A stretch of DNA of 64,000 bases from Klebsiella michiganensis (GCF_002925905.1 NZ_PRDB01000031.1:54683-118682), one strand, 5' to 3'. Counted from the first letter of the stretch, positions 41,273-50,836 are shown. The notes: generated by a model not told the origin, from the sequence alone. Made by a program: numbers and translations.

Positions 41273-41776
41273 TTACTGATAGTGTTTTATGTTCAGATAA
41301 TGCCCGATGACTTTGTCATGCAGCTCCACCGATTTTGAGAACGACAGTGACTTCCTGCCCAGCCTTGCCAGATGCTGCCTCAGATTCAGGTTATGCCGCT
41401 CAATGCGCTGCGTATATCGCTTGCTGATAACGTGCAGTTCTCCCTTCAGGCGTGATTCATAAAGCGGCCAGCCATCCGTCATCCATACCACGACCTCAAA
41501 GGCCGACAGCAGGCCAAGAAGACGCTCCAGCGTGGCCAACGTGCGTTCACCGAATACGTGCGCCACAACCGTCCTCCGTATCCTGTCATACGCGTAAAAC
41601 AACCAGCGCTGGCGTGATTTAGCGCCGACGTAACCCCACTGTTCGTCCATTTCCGCGCAAACAATGACGTCACTGCCCGGTTGTATGCGTGAGTTTACCG
41701 ACTGCGGCCTGAGTTTTTTAAGTGTCGTAAAATCGTGTTGAGGCCAACGCCCATAATGCGTGCACTGGCGCGACAT
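41273..41776 (-). CDS. insB: IS1 InsB (catalytic frame of InsAB')
   Basis: A 167-residue frame with [20 protein letters not shown], the DDE core [20 protein letters not shown] and [20 protein letters not shown], and the end [12 protein letters not shown]. It is joined to InsA by a -1 frameshift at an A-rich slip site to make the transposase. Intact, unlike the copy at 20624-21116. Confidence 0.93.
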   Translation of the reverse strand: MSRQCTHYGRWPQHDFTTLKKLRPQSVNSRIQPGSDVIVCAEMDEQWGYVGAKSRQRWLFYAYDRIRRTVVAHVFGERTLATLERLLGLLSAFEVVVWMTDGWPLYESRLKGELHVISKRYTQRIERHNLNLRQHLARLGRKSLSFSKSVELHDKVIGHYLNIKHYQ

Positions 41777-41970
41777 CCGACGCCATTCATGGCCATATCA
41801 ATAATTTTCTGGTGTGTACCGGGCTGAGAGGCGGTGTAAGTGAACTGAAGCTGCCATGTTTTACGGCAGTGAAAGCAGAGATAGCGCTGATGTCCGGCAG
41901 TACTTTTACCGTTACGCACCACGCCTTCAGTAGCTGAACAGGAGGGACAACTGATAGAAACAGAAGCCAC
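41695..41970 (-). CDS. insA: IS1 InsA
   Basis: A 91-residue DNA-binding repressor with the zinc-finger pattern CPSC...CFHC and the [23 protein letters not shown]. Intact. Confidence 0.93.
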   Translation of the reverse strand: MASVSISCPSCSATEGVVRNGKSTAGHQRYLCFHCRKTWQLQFTYTASQPGTHQKIIDMAMNGVGCRASARIMGVGLNTILRHLKNSGRSR

Positions 41971-42025
41971 TGGAGCACCTCAAAAACACCATCATACACT
42001 AAATCAGTAAGTTGGCACCATTACC

Positions 42026-42238
42026 TGGCCGCTGTATGAATCACGCCTGAAGGGAAAGCTGCACGTTAACAGCAAGCGTTACACTCAGCGCATTGAGCGA
42101 CATAACCTGAATCTGAGACAACATCTGGCAAGGCTGGGACGGAAGTCACTGTCGTTCTCAAAATCGGTGGAGCTGCATGACAAGGTCATCGGGCATTATC
42201 TGAACATAAAACACTATCAGTAAGTTGGAGTCATTACC
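42026..42238 (+). mobile_element. Partial IS1, opposite orientation
   Basis: The plus strand encodes the last 65 residues of InsB ([20 protein letters not shown] to HYLNIKHYQ) and ends in the IS1 terminus complementary to GGTAATGACTCCAAC at 42238. Its 5' three quarters are missing at the junction with the complete IS1. Confidence 0.9.
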
Positions 42239-43289
42239 GTTTTTTGATGGTTTTCGCTGCGTTTTTCATCATCGGCACATCACATTGAGACGCCAGCGAT
42301 ATCCACTGCAACCAGTCATTCCTGCGTTCTGTGCTCCAGGGGCGATCCCAGATATTTTTGGCCAGCTCTTTCAGTGTCCAGCACTGGCTTGTCTGCTGCA
42401 TCTGTTCCCGCAGCCACATCAGCTTTTCCTGCCGGGACTCAGTCATCCATTTGTCGCTGTACTGCCACAGGAAGCGGGTACCTTTGGCCTGACGGCGGCT
42501 TTCAACCGGAAGACGGGGATGTTCATTCTGGCGGGTTTTATCCACCACCTCACCCAGCTGTTTCGCTACGTGGAAGCGGTCAAAGGCGATTTTATCAACT
42601 GCACACGGTAAGTGGATGCGCGCGGCTCTTATATAGCCCGCATTCATGTCCATTGAGAGCGTTTTAATGGCCTGCAGCTGTCCGTCAGTCAGGGTTCTGA
42701 GGTAACCGGCAAGACTTTCCTTACCTCGATCATCCGTTAAAGCCAGCGCCCGCCCGTCACGATCGGAGATCACCGTTATATAACGATGTCCTTTTTTAAA
42801 AGCGACCTCGTCCACATTCATATGCCGGGCTGCTAACGGCTTTTTTATGCGTGCAAGACCTCGTTTAACCGCGCGGGTCATAATGCCGTCAACGGCATTC
42901 CAGCTCAGTTTGAGTTGTTTCCTGACCGCATCAACAGTGCTGATTTTCAGCCATGAAAGCACGAATGATTCGAACAGCAGCGTATACCGGCTGCCGGGCC
43001 CCGCCCACGGAACAGGCAAAGTCTGGCATCCATGCTTCGGACACATAACACGGGGCACACTGGCTTCAACTATCGTGGCGAACTGGCAGGTATCGAGGTG
43101 GCGCCATTTACGATGCCGGTGATCGTGAACGGGGCAGGATTTCCCGCAGGCTGGACAGGTTAACTGAGTATTTTCAGCGATTCCGACAGTAACGGTAACA
43201 GAAGCGGCATTTTCATCGAGAGAAAGAGACTTTACCTGCCACGGAGCTGACAAGTTGAGGATATGTGCATAGAGGGACTTTTCGTCCAT
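42239..43289 (-). pseudogene. ISL3-family transposase, C-terminally truncated by IS1
   Basis: About 349 residues from MDEKSLYAHILNLSAPWQVK. The zinc-finger region (CPACGKSCPVHDHRHRKWRH), LPCAVDKIAFDRFHVAKQLG and the DDE-like NVDEVAFKKGHRYITVISDR are typical of ISL3 transposases of about 400 residues. The stop codon comes from the IS1 terminus at 42234-42236, so the natural C-terminus is lost. The element's right end is probably near 43358 (CAAGGGAAGACCC). Confidence 0.88.
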
Positions 43290-43358
43290 GGTGGTGACCT
43301 CTGGCGATTTAATACGCCATTATCATGCCTTCAGCCACCACAACAAGGGAAGACCCGC

Positions 43359-44378
43359 ATATAAACAGTATATACAGTTTTATCGAAGGGGAAAGGTGGG
43401 GCTAAGGTACGTTGTCACACGGCTTACTTGACCGGGCCATCTACCCCTGACTGGCGAGCAGTGCGCAGGCAGTCTTCTGAATGCCGCTTTGCGGCATGGA
43501 GGCGCCAGCAGGAGTTAAATATAGCTCTGTTGGTGAGTGGCGCCGTAGCCCGGCGAAGCCGGTTGCTGTTTTGATAGGTTCTGCCTATCCCATCCCTTAC
43601 CCTGATAAGCCAAACTTCTTTAAAGCGGCTCAGGCGTTCTTGTGCGCGGTCGGAGTGGTCACGGCGCGGCGAAGCCGCAGTCGTGGCGTATCTCCGCGTT
43701 AGCGGGCCGTTAGGGCCGCTTACGAGCGTGTACTCCAGAGCCTATCGCGACATCACTCACAGCAATGAAAATTTCTAGTTACAACATCCATCATTAAAAG
43801 CGACACTACTCCCGGCCTTCGGCCGGGGGCGGCGGCGCTTTTCAGTGGTGGGGAGGGGCTTGTGGTTGCAGAACGCCGCCGGGGTTTGTTTTAAAAAAGG
43901 GATCTATTGAATGATGTAACTAATCTGTGTGCAGGTTATATGCCCGCCGCTTGTCGGCGGGAGGTACTTCTGGATCTGAGCGGCGCGGGCGCTTGCGACC
44001 GCTGTTAGCGAAGGCCTCATTGAGACTGTCCACAGGACAGACGACGAACAGGTTTTCCTTTGAGACGAAAGATATTCAGATCTTTAAAAGAAGTACAGAG
44101 CAGGTCTTTAAAGGGAACCATGCGGTCTGAAACCTCTGCGGCAGGCACCCTGACACCCTGTCGGCTGTAGCTTTATGAAAAGTTCCCATGCAGTTAAGTG
44201 TGTATAAGTAAAACCGGGCAAAAAAACCGGCACCGGAGCACCGAAATATCATCAACCAGGTGGGGGGAATGCGTTGCCAATCGGTGTGGCCATAACACTA
44301 TCGGTCAGAAATCAGCCAGGCTCAGCAGACGGATGTGCGAAAGTCTCCGGCGCCAGCCGGATAACAAAAATGAGAAGG
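43359..44378. other. IncFII replicon origin region downstream of repA
   Basis: No gene is supported. In RepFIIA replicons the origin lies just past repA, so oriV is expected between about 43600 and 44300. Bases 43621-43732 recur inverted at 50723-50836, and 43481-43580 recur at 11261-11360. Several GC-rich hairpins occur (for example CCCGGCCTTCGGCCGGG near 43812). Exact DnaA and RepA sites were not resolved. Confidence 0.6.
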
Positions 44379-45251
44379 CTATACTGGGTCGGGGTACGGC
44401 GCCAGGCGGGTATAGTTATTGCCCCGTGACAGCAGCATACGCTCCGTCACGCGTCGCTCAACTTCACGTTTGAGCGCATCACGATCGCCTCTGAAGCGGC
44501 CGGTGGCATATTCACGGGTCAGCTGCTGACGAACACGCGTCTCGATGTCCTTCCGTTGGCGCGAAGCATCCCGCCGCGCGGTTGCTCGCTTCTGGCCATG
44601 AGATTTACGCTCAGCCTGATAGCTGCGGAAACGCTCGCGTACAAACCGCCAGGATTTGGCGATCAGTTCATCCATCCCCAGCTGCGGCAGACTCTGTTTT
44701 TTGCGCTGTTTATTTTCCCACTCCACGCGACTCCGGCGCGCGGCCACGACGGCCACATCTGACACATCCAGAGCCTGAAAAAGGGCTGGCGTGAACGTCA
44801 TATCCGTCGGAATATTGCAGCCAATCTGCGGATCATATTCCGTTGTATAGGTGATCAGACCCAGCTCAGACATAAACCGCAGCGCGCGGGTCGCCCGTGA
44901 GATAGACAGGTTGCCACTGGCAGATTCCGTGGCCAGCCCGCACTCAATGGCCATATTGGTAATCGAGCGCTGCACGCGATTGGCCAGCGGATCGTAATGG
45001 AAACACATTGCCTGGAGAAGCGCATCAATCGCACGCCGGCGAAGGAGAGGAGGCATACGCCGACGCTTACCCAGTGAGCGGGCAAAGGCGACATGAATTG
45101 AAAAATCAAACGTGGAGGTAAAGCCTTCGGCTTTAGCCATCAGCTTACAACAAAACGGCAGTGTCTTTTTGCCTTCCCGCGCCATAAAACGCGGCTCAGC
45201 ATTTTTCACTTGCACGTAATGGAACGAGTTTTTTGGATTCTGTTCAGTCAC
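44379..45251 (-). CDS. repA: IncFII (RepFIIA) replication initiator RepA
   Basis: A 290-residue initiator starting at GTG 45251 ([20 protein letters not shown]). It contains the family core [60 protein letters not shown] and [20 protein letters not shown]. It binds the origin downstream of its own gene and acts in cis. Its start overlaps the end of the tap leader peptide, so translation is coupled to tap and is blocked by CopA RNA. The sequence differs from R1 RepA in the N-terminus, in keeping with a Klebsiella-type IncFII(K) variant. Confidence 0.93.
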   Translation of the reverse strand: MTEQNPKNSFHYVQVKNAEPRFMAREGKKTLPFCCKLMAKAEGFTSTFDFSIHVAFARSLGKRRRMPPLLRRRAIDALLQAMCFHYDPLANRVQRSITNMAIECGLATESASGNLSISRATRALRFMSELGLITYTTEYDPQIGCNIPTDMTFTPALFQALDVSDVAVVAARRSRVEWENKQRKKQSLPQLGMDELIAKSWRFVRERFRSYQAERKSHGQKRATARRDASRQRKDIETRVRQQLTREYATGRFRGDRDALKREVERRVTERMLLSRGNNYTRLAPYPDPV

Positions 45252-45315
45252 CGCTTCCTGCGCTTATGTTGCGCCGAAGGAGTAAGCACAGAAGGTATTG
45301 AACTTTTCTGAGCAT
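45244..45315 (-). CDS. tap: RepA leader peptide Tap
   Basis: A 23-residue [23 protein letters not shown] then SGD, ending in TGA at 45244 and overlapping the repA GTG. Length, sequence type and overlap are those of Tap in R1/R100. Ribosomes translating tap open the repA start; CopA binding stops tap translation. Confidence 0.88.
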   Translation of the reverse strand: MLRKVQYLLCLLLRRNISAGSGD

Positions 45316-45332
45316 GAATCTATACTCCCTGC

Positions 45333-45422
45333 ATAGAGCAACAATCTCTATGCAGTTTAGTTAAGGGCCCCGATAATCTTCTAGAGTCGCCAAACTTGGA
45401 AAGATTATCGGGGTTTTTGCTT
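45333..45422 (+). ncRNA. copA: CopA antisense RNA
   Basis: The plus strand reads AGGGCCCCGATAATCTTCTA, then GAGTCGCCAAACTTGG, then AAGATTATCGGGGTTTTTGC. This is the major CopA stem-loop with its U-tract and closely follows R1 CopA from memory. It is transcribed opposite to repA and controls copy number. The 5' end is estimated from R1 (about 33 bases before GGGCCCC). Confidence 0.85.
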
Positions 45423-45532
45423 TTCTGATTCCGGAAAAAACCTTTTTACAGAATCAGTTCCCTGCCACCTTACGGCGTGGCCAACCAAGAATCTCTAAAC
45501 GATCAGTAATCTAGCACTCATAGCAGGTATGA

Positions 45533-45802
45533 TCAAGAATGTGACGTCGTTACGTCAATTCCAAGTTTCGCAGATTCTCTTTCAATCAGCCTTTCAATCA
45601 TTTCTGCCTGAGTAATTCCTTCATTCTCACACATGATTTGAAGCTGGTTTTTAAGCTTGTCTCGCACAAATACTCTCACCTCTTTGTGCGTCGCTTTTTT
45701 TCGGGCAACAGCTTTCTGCTGACGTTCTGCCGCAGAAACAGGATTGCCCTTTCTGTAGGGACGTTTAGATGAGGAAGTAACTGCGTTTACGACCTGTGAC
45801 AT
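45533..45802 (-). CDS. copB: Copy-number repressor CopB (RepA2)
   Basis: An 89-residue protein, MSQVVNAVTSSSKRPYRKGN then PVSAAERQQKAVARKKATHK, with a ribbon-helix-helix-like end (KEVRVFVRDKLKNQLQIMCE, GITQAEMIERLIERE). The start at 45802 gives the family N-terminus; an upstream in-frame ATG (45820) is less likely. It represses the repA promoter, so repA depends mainly on the copB promoter in steady state. Confidence 0.9.
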   Translation of the reverse strand: MSQVVNAVTSSSKRPYRKGNPVSAAERQQKAVARKKATHKEVRVFVRDKLKNQLQIMCENEGITQAEMIERLIERESAKLGIDVTTSHS

Positions 45803-45939
45803 CTCTGCCTCCTCAAGCATATAACTGAATACTTGAACAAAGATACTACATGTCTTTATAGGCAGCGAGAGCGCACATTAATTTAATGTAAAATACATTT
45901 TTTTCTGTTGGCGCAGAAAAATTGTGGGCAGTGTGATCG

Positions 45940-46488
45940 TTAGTACGATGAACGCCAGTCAGTACCGACATCCCACCTGGATTGCCAGTGCTGCAGATAA
46001 CGTTGGGCAACTGTCGGGTCATCCCATACAACCAGCACATTCTCTGAATTCGAACGGTCAGCTGCACGGCTGAAATTGAACGACCCGGACTCTGTATTGC
46101 GCCCGTCCGCGACGATCACTTTGTCATGCATAATTTTGTAGGCGCTGACCGTACGAACCGGAATGCCCACGCTGGTCAGCAGGTTCATGGCGGCCTCGCT
46201 GGCCGTTCCGGTATTTGCCTTCTGATCCAGAACCACACGGACATCCACCCCACGTCGTTTCGCCTCGATGAGCGAACGAACCACCTCCGGGGAGGTGAAG
46301 GAATACCCCATCAGCCGGATTTCCTGTCGTGCGGTCGCGATGGTTTTCAGAACCAGCCGCAGGGCAGTTCCTTCCGGGGAAAACCCGGTATCGATGCTCG
46401 CGGCATAAACGATCGGTACGGGTGTGCACAGACTCAGAGTGACCAATGCAGGCAGACACCATCTGCTGAGAGTACGGTTTATTTTCAC
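45940..46488 (-). CDS. Secreted phospholipase D-type endonuclease
   Basis: A 182-residue protein with a cleavable signal peptide (residues 1-30, SRWCLPALVTLSL to VYAA). It has a single HKD motif HDKVIVADGRNTESGSFNFS (His121, Lys123). This matches the Nuc/EDTA-resistant nuclease group found beside IncFII and IncN replicons; such proteins act as dimers in the periplasm. Context: between copB and the site of a Tn3-family insertion. Its role in plasmid biology is not established. Confidence 0.88.
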   Translation of the reverse strand: MKINRTLSRWCLPALVTLSLCTPVPIVYAASIDTGFSPEGTALRLVLKTIATARQEIRLMGYSFTSPEVVRSLIEAKRRGVDVRVVLDQKANTGTASEAAMNLLTSVGIPVRTVSAYKIMHDKVIVADGRNTESGSFNFSRAADRSNSENVLVVWDDPTVAQRYLQHWQSRWDVGTDWRSSY

Positions 46489-46667
46489 ACTATTTCCTTC
46501 ACTGTATTTTTAAGAAACGCCGGGAGCGGGGGAGACTGGCTTTTCCCCGTTACCGGGGTTGGACAACGACGCCATGGGGAGGCGTCAGGCTTTTGTCGTC
46601 TGACGGAACCAGTAGCAGACTGGCCCGTCGCCGGTATCGTGGACGGAGCCCAGGAACCAGCCATCAT

Positions 46668-46705
46668 GGGGTCAATTTGGATATCGAAAATTATTGTACG
46701 TTAAG
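46668..46705 (+). repeat. 38-bp terminal inverted repeat, left
   Basis: Begins GGGGTCAATTTGGATATCGA and ends GTACGTTAAG. It pairs with 49780-49817 (33 of 38 positions identical). It overlaps the tnpA stop codon. Confidence 0.88.
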
Positions 46706-49678
46706 GTCGTTTTTTGACCTTCCTACTTTAGCTGGCCGCAGCCGACGAAACTTACCGGAAGCCGGTATCCGGTTGCTTTTCCAGATATAATCGCCTGTAA
46801 GATTGATGTGTTCCCAGCCTAGCGGGGACAAATGCGATAGCAGTCGCTCGTTGATCTTCATCCCTTTACGCTTCAGGGCATCGACCGCTCTTTCCATATA
46901 GATGGTATTCCACAGCGAGATAGCTGCCGTCAGCAGCGTCAGTCCGCTGGCGCGGTAGCTCTGATTTTCCGGTTTACGATCCCTGATTTCACCCAGACGG
47001 TGCAGGAATACCGCGCGCGCCAGCGCGTTACGGGCTTCTCCTTTATTCAGTCCCGCCTGTACCCGCCGACGAAGTGCCGGATCGCGGAACCAGTCGAGCA
47101 TAAACAGCGTTCGTTCAATACGGCCAATTTCCCTCAGTGCTTTGGCAAGTCCGTTTTGCTTGGGGTAGCTGGCAAGCTTTTTAAGCATCAGGGATGCCGT
47201 CACGGTTCCCTGCTTTATCGAGGTTGCCAGGCGCAGCACTTCACGCCAGTGAATTTCGATCTCTTTCAGATTCAGGCTGGTTGTTGATATCAGTGACTGA
47301 AGCGCCGGGTATTGGTCTGCTTTCCCTTTGATAAACAGCTTTTTGTCGTGGAGATCCCTGATTCGTGGACAGAACGCAAAGCCTAGCAGATGCATCAGGG
47401 CAAAGACATGATCGGTGAAACCAGCTGTATCGGTGTAATGCTCCCTGATTTCCAGGTCGCTTTCGTGATACAGCAAACCATCGAGAACATGGGTTGAATC
47501 CCTGACCCGACTTATTATGCAGGTGTAAAACGGGCTGTATTGATCCGAAATATGGGTATAAAACTGACGTCCAGGTTCTTGCCCATATTTCGGGTTAACC
47601 TGCCCTGCGTAGCGGCCTGAGCTGCCTGTTCTGAAATTCTGTCCATCTGATGATGACGTTGTTCCGTCTCCCCAGAATGCCGCCAGTGGTCTTTTTCCCT
47701 GCGCATTTACCAGCTCAGCAAGCGCGGCTGAATAGGTTTCGTCGCGGGTATACCATGCCTGAATATCTTCGAGTGATGATTTGGTGCTCCCGGGGCAGGC
47801 TTCTGCCATTTTGGTCAGGCCAAGATTGATGCCATCCGCAAGAATGGTGGTGAGGAGCTGGCGGGTATCGGGACGGGTAATGTCATTTTTTATATGCGAA
47901 AAATGACGGGTAAACGTCGTCCAGCAGTTTACCTCGTCGAGAATTTCCGTGATTTTAGGTCGCGGTAGCATGCTGTAAACCAGTTCTGCCAGCGGTGAAA
48001 CCTGTGCCGGAACGCAGTTATCCAGCGGAGAGACTTTTACGCCCTTGTCGGATATTTCCACATCGGGCAGTTCACCAAGGGCAGCCATGGCATTGACCTC
48101 TTCAAGTCTGGACTGAAGCAGAGTCATACGGCTGGCAATGTACTCATGATAATCAGCAGATACGGGCAGTGGCAGCGCCGGTGTGAGTTTGTCAAAGTCC
48201 TTTTCGGGAATGAGGTAATCATCAAAATTTTTGTAGCGGCGTGAGCCTTTAACCCAGATGTCCCCGGAGCGCAACGCTCCCTTAAGCTCGCTGAGCGCAC
48301 AAAATTCATAATACTGCCGGTCAATACCCGCAGGTGTAATCACCACCTTGCGCCAGCTTTCAGGGACAAACTCAAGCGGCGCAGTCGCCGGAACTTTACG
48401 TGACTGCTTCCGGTACATATCCTTGATCACAACCAGCGCATCAGCCAGAGGTTGTGCTGCCGGGGTTGCGACTAACTGTAAAGCGGACAACATGCGCGGG
48501 GCATATTTCCGTAATGTGCTGTATTTCTCAGTAATAATATGCAGCGGGTCAAAATTATTTTTTCTGGCGAGATGGCGTGTTTCCTCCAGACTGGCGACAA
48601 ATTCAGGCCACGGGAGTATGTTTTCTATTGCGAGCCATGGATCGCCACCGGAGTCGCGGGCATCAGACAGCGCCTGACCAACATCGATGTACTGCCTCAG
48701 TTTGGACTGGATCAGCTTTCCGGTCTGCTGAAGGCGCTCAGCCTGTGTTCTTTTGGCTTTGTTGAAAAGGCTGTTCAGCATTCGTTCATGCAGCTCAATC
48801 ACTTCGTCTGTCAGTGTGGCTCTGGCTTCTTCCAGCACGCAGACCAGGATCGCATGACGGCGGGCTGCTGAAAATCGGGTCAAATCCCGGCTACTCATCT
48901 TTCGGCCTTCCCGCGCCAGTTTCAGCAACCGGTTCTGGTGAATGGTACGATCTATACCTTCAGGTAATGCCAGCGATTCAATGCTGCTGAGCCGATCAAG
49001 ATGTTGCAGTACGTTCTTACCATTGATTTTACCCGGCGGTTGCAGAAGCCATGTCAGCCTGGAAGGCTGATTATCTGATGACTCAAGTAAACGATCCAGG
49101 GCATCCCGGTGCGCCGGAGTTAACGGGGCATTCAGGGTCTGAAATACGATTTTATCTCCGCCAGCCATGGCCTCCGCACAGGTCCGCTCCACGACATCAA
49201 TCGCGGGAATTATCACGTTGTTCTGCCGGAGCCAGACCAGTAACTCTTCGGCCAGGAGAATACCTTTATCGGTGCGCGTCGCCATCGACAACAGGTGCGT
49301 AATACCGTCCTGCTGTATTTTGCCGGTGAACGCCTTTACGCCAAGATAGCGGTACAGTTCGGTTAAATGCTCACGCCGGGTCGTATCCCTGCCGGAAAGG
49401 TAAGCAGGCCAGAGATCCCCGGTAAGCTTTAGCCTGCTGGCGATATGCTTCAGCAGCGCATCAGAGGGTGGGATTTTTTTATCCGGAGCAAAGCCGACAT
49501 TTTTCAGGTAGCAAAGAAGGACGGCAAAACCAAAACGGCTGGCAGGTTTACGGTGAGCACTGATAAGTGCCAGATCATGCTCACTGAAATAGGCCATTCG
49601 GGTCAGCGTTAACTCATCATCTGGCAATGCCAGTAATGATTCTCTTTCCGACAGAGAAAGAATCTGCCTCCTTGCCAT
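46691..49678 (-). CDS. tnpA: Tn3-family transposase TnpA
   Basis: A 995-residue transposase starting MARRQILSLSERESLLALPD at 49678; an ATG at 49771 would add atypical sequence. The N-terminal DUF4158-type domain is followed by a DDE core with AAFWGDGTTSSSDGQNFRTG, HISDQYSPFYTCIISRVRDS and HLLGFAFCPRIRDLHDKKLF. The end [20 protein letters not shown] is conserved with the stub at 21400-21768. The stop codon lies inside the left terminal repeat. Full length for the family, so probably active on its own ends. Confidence 0.93.
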   Translation of the reverse strand: MARRQILSLSERESLLALPDDELTLTRMAYFSEHDLALISAHRKPASRFGFAVLLCYLKNVGFAPDKKIPPSDALLKHIASRLKLTGDLWPAYLSGRDTTRREHLTELYRYLGVKAFTGKIQQDGITHLLSMATRTDKGILLAEELLVWLRQNNVIIPAIDVVERTCAEAMAGGDKIVFQTLNAPLTPAHRDALDRLLESSDNQPSRLTWLLQPPGKINGKNVLQHLDRLSSIESLALPEGIDRTIHQNRLLKLAREGRKMSSRDLTRFSAARRHAILVCVLEEARATLTDEVIELHERMLNSLFNKAKRTQAERLQQTGKLIQSKLRQYIDVGQALSDARDSGGDPWLAIENILPWPEFVASLEETRHLARKNNFDPLHIITEKYSTLRKYAPRMLSALQLVATPAAQPLADALVVIKDMYRKQSRKVPATAPLEFVPESWRKVVITPAGIDRQYYEFCALSELKGALRSGDIWVKGSRRYKNFDDYLIPEKDFDKLTPALPLPVSADYHEYIASRMTLLQSRLEEVNAMAALGELPDVEISDKGVKVSPLDNCVPAQVSPLAELVYSMLPRPKITEILDEVNCWTTFTRHFSHIKNDITRPDTRQLLTTILADGINLGLTKMAEACPGSTKSSLEDIQAWYTRDETYSAALAELVNAQGKRPLAAFWGDGTTSSSDGQNFRTGSSGRYAGQVNPKYGQEPGRQFYTHISDQYSPFYTCIISRVRDSTHVLDGLLYHESDLEIREHYTDTAGFTDHVFALMHLLGFAFCPRIRDLHDKKLFIKGKADQYPALQSLISTTSLNLKEIEIHWREVLRLATSIKQGTVTASLMLKKLASYPKQNGLAKALREIGRIERTLFMLDWFRDPALRRRVQAGLNKGEARNALARAVFLHRLGEIRDRKPENQSYRASGLTLLTAAISLWNTIYMERAVDALKRKGMKINERLLSHLSPLGWEHINLTGDYIWKSNRIPASGKFRRLRPAKVGRSKNDLNVQ

Positions 49679-49779
49679 ATAGTTTCCCTCATAAATTATT
49701 TGATGCGGAATTTTTAACAAAAATGGTATCGCATAAGGGTACACCCTATTGCTATAGGCAAGCCTGTTCAAAAAACAGG

Positions 49780-49817
49780 CTTGCCGTACAATAATTCTCT
49801 ATATCCAAACTGACCCC
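49780..49817 (-). repeat. 38-bp terminal inverted repeat, right
   Basis: CTTGCCGTACAATAATTCTC through to TGACCCC at 49817; 33 of 38 positions match the left repeat. Confidence 0.88.
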
Positions 49818-50251
49818 TAAGAGACTGGCAAACCATACATAACCTTGAAACGTTGGCCGAACGCGCCGGGCTGGCGACGCGCAGTGATGCGGGTCACAAG
49901 TCGATTTCTCGTGCCAGCCGGGGATGTGATCGCCTCTCCTGGCTTAATGCCATCATCTCGGAAAAAGCCCCTTTCAACCCTTATGACGCCCGTTGCGCCT
50001 GCAAGCACATTGAGGTTACAGAGGATTTCTTCGCCATTCTCGGCATCCCGCTAAAACAGGTTTACCGGGAACGCGCCAGGCTGCTTAAGGCCAACCCGGA
50101 AGAAATCATATCCTCCGGGGATGTCCGGTTAATCGCTATCAAGGTTGAGAACTGGACGCGTAAGGCCGCTGCCGGGTTAGCCAGGATGAAAGCGAAGCGT
50201 GAAGTGGCTCGCCAGCGCAAACAGGAATACTACTCCCTAACCTTTGCCTGA
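49818..50251 (+). pseudogene. repA: Second replication initiator RepA, C-terminal part
   Basis: The frame is open at the transposon junction (RDWQTIHNLETLAERAGLAT) and continues for about 143 residues. AGLATRSDAGHKSISRASRG aligns with [20 protein letters not shown] of the IncFII RepA at 44379-45251, and VTEDFFAILGI aligns with its [11 protein letters not shown]. It is therefore a diverged RepA of the RepFIIA superfamily. The N-terminal half is missing. An ATG-less TTG at 49853 is not a true start. A further origin-like repeat follows at 50723. Confidence 0.75.
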
Positions 50252-50321
50252 TCCCCGCCTACTACCGCCTTAGCTGGCGGGGATTCTGCACGTCTGCAAT
50301 AAACCTCAGTACAAAAAACAG

Positions 50322-50351
50322 CCTTAACGTACAATAATTTTCGAAATCCAA
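50322..50351 (-). repeat. Solo partial Tn3-type terminal repeat
   Basis: CCTTAACGTACAATAATTTT then CGAAATCCAA matches the inner 30 bases of the left repeat at 46668-46705 with one difference. The outer eight bases are missing. It is preceded by ACAAAAAACAG, like the tnpA end at 21750-21763, so it is the stump of another Tn3-family element. Confidence 0.75.
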
Positions 50352-50469
50352 CCCATCCCGCCTACAGGAATGACGGATTTTTCGGCGGTTCCGGCGTAGA
50401 CCCACCACAACTGCTGTATAGCTTGTGGGTAAGTGATAATGAAGTGCAAACGAGATGGCGCAAATACTC

Positions 50470-50516
50470 TTTTGGTTTATCTTTTAATTACTTACGTATT
50501 AAAAGATAAACCAAAA
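50470..50516. repeat. Perfect 19-bp inverted repeat (hairpin)
   Basis: TTTTGGTTTATCTTTTAAT (50470-50488) and ATTAAAAGATAAACCAAAA (50498-50516) are exact complements with a 9-base loop. It is AT-rich and lies downstream of the second repA fragment. It could be a terminator or part of an origin. Confidence 0.75.
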
Positions 50517-50722
50517 AATAAAAGACATTACTGTTATCCCCTTTAAAAAGTGGATAACCGAACAGCATCGGCGCGAGCGCCTCAAAAGTAGCTCCCCACG
50601 CTAAAGCGCGGGGCATTCAGAACGGAATCCCTCGATGGCTAACAGGCGAGCTGTTAGCCATCGAGGGATTGGACAAATCCGGCCACGCCGGATACGTCAG
50701 CAAATATCGCTGAAGAATTAGC

Positions 50723-50836
50723 TTACACGCTCGTAAGCGGCTCTTACGACCCGCTAACGCGGAGATACGCCCCAACTGCGGCTTCGCCTTGTTGTGACCA
50801 CTCCGACCGCGCACAAAAGCCTCTGAGCCGCTTTTA
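50723..50836 (-). repeat. Origin-flank repeat, inverted copy of 43621-43732
   Basis: The complement reads GTGCGCGGTCGGAGTGGTCA, then GGCGAAGCCGCAG, then GGCGTATCTCCGCGTTAGCG and GCCGCTTACGAGCGTGTA, the same order as near 43642-43730. Each copy lies beyond the 3' end of a repA gene. No gene is supported between 50252 and 51100. Confidence 0.75.

Larger units (their letters stand above)
41258..42025 (-). mobile_element. IS1-family element, 768 bp, complete
   Basis: Full-length IS1 size. The left end is GGTAATGACTCCAACTTACT and the right end is the complement of GGTAATGGTGCCAACTTACT. insA and insB are both intact. It abuts a truncated IS1 in the opposite orientation at 42026, so it has no target duplication. 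Confidence 0.93.
46668..49817 (-). mobile_element. Tn3-family element with tnpA only (3150 bp)
   Basis: 38-bp inverted repeats at both ends enclose one gene, tnpA. No resolvase, res site or passenger gene is present. Flanking five-base sequences differ (ATCAT on the left, TAAGA on the right), so the present location did not arise by a simple insertion. On the right it abuts the 3' part of a second repA. Confidence 0.85.
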
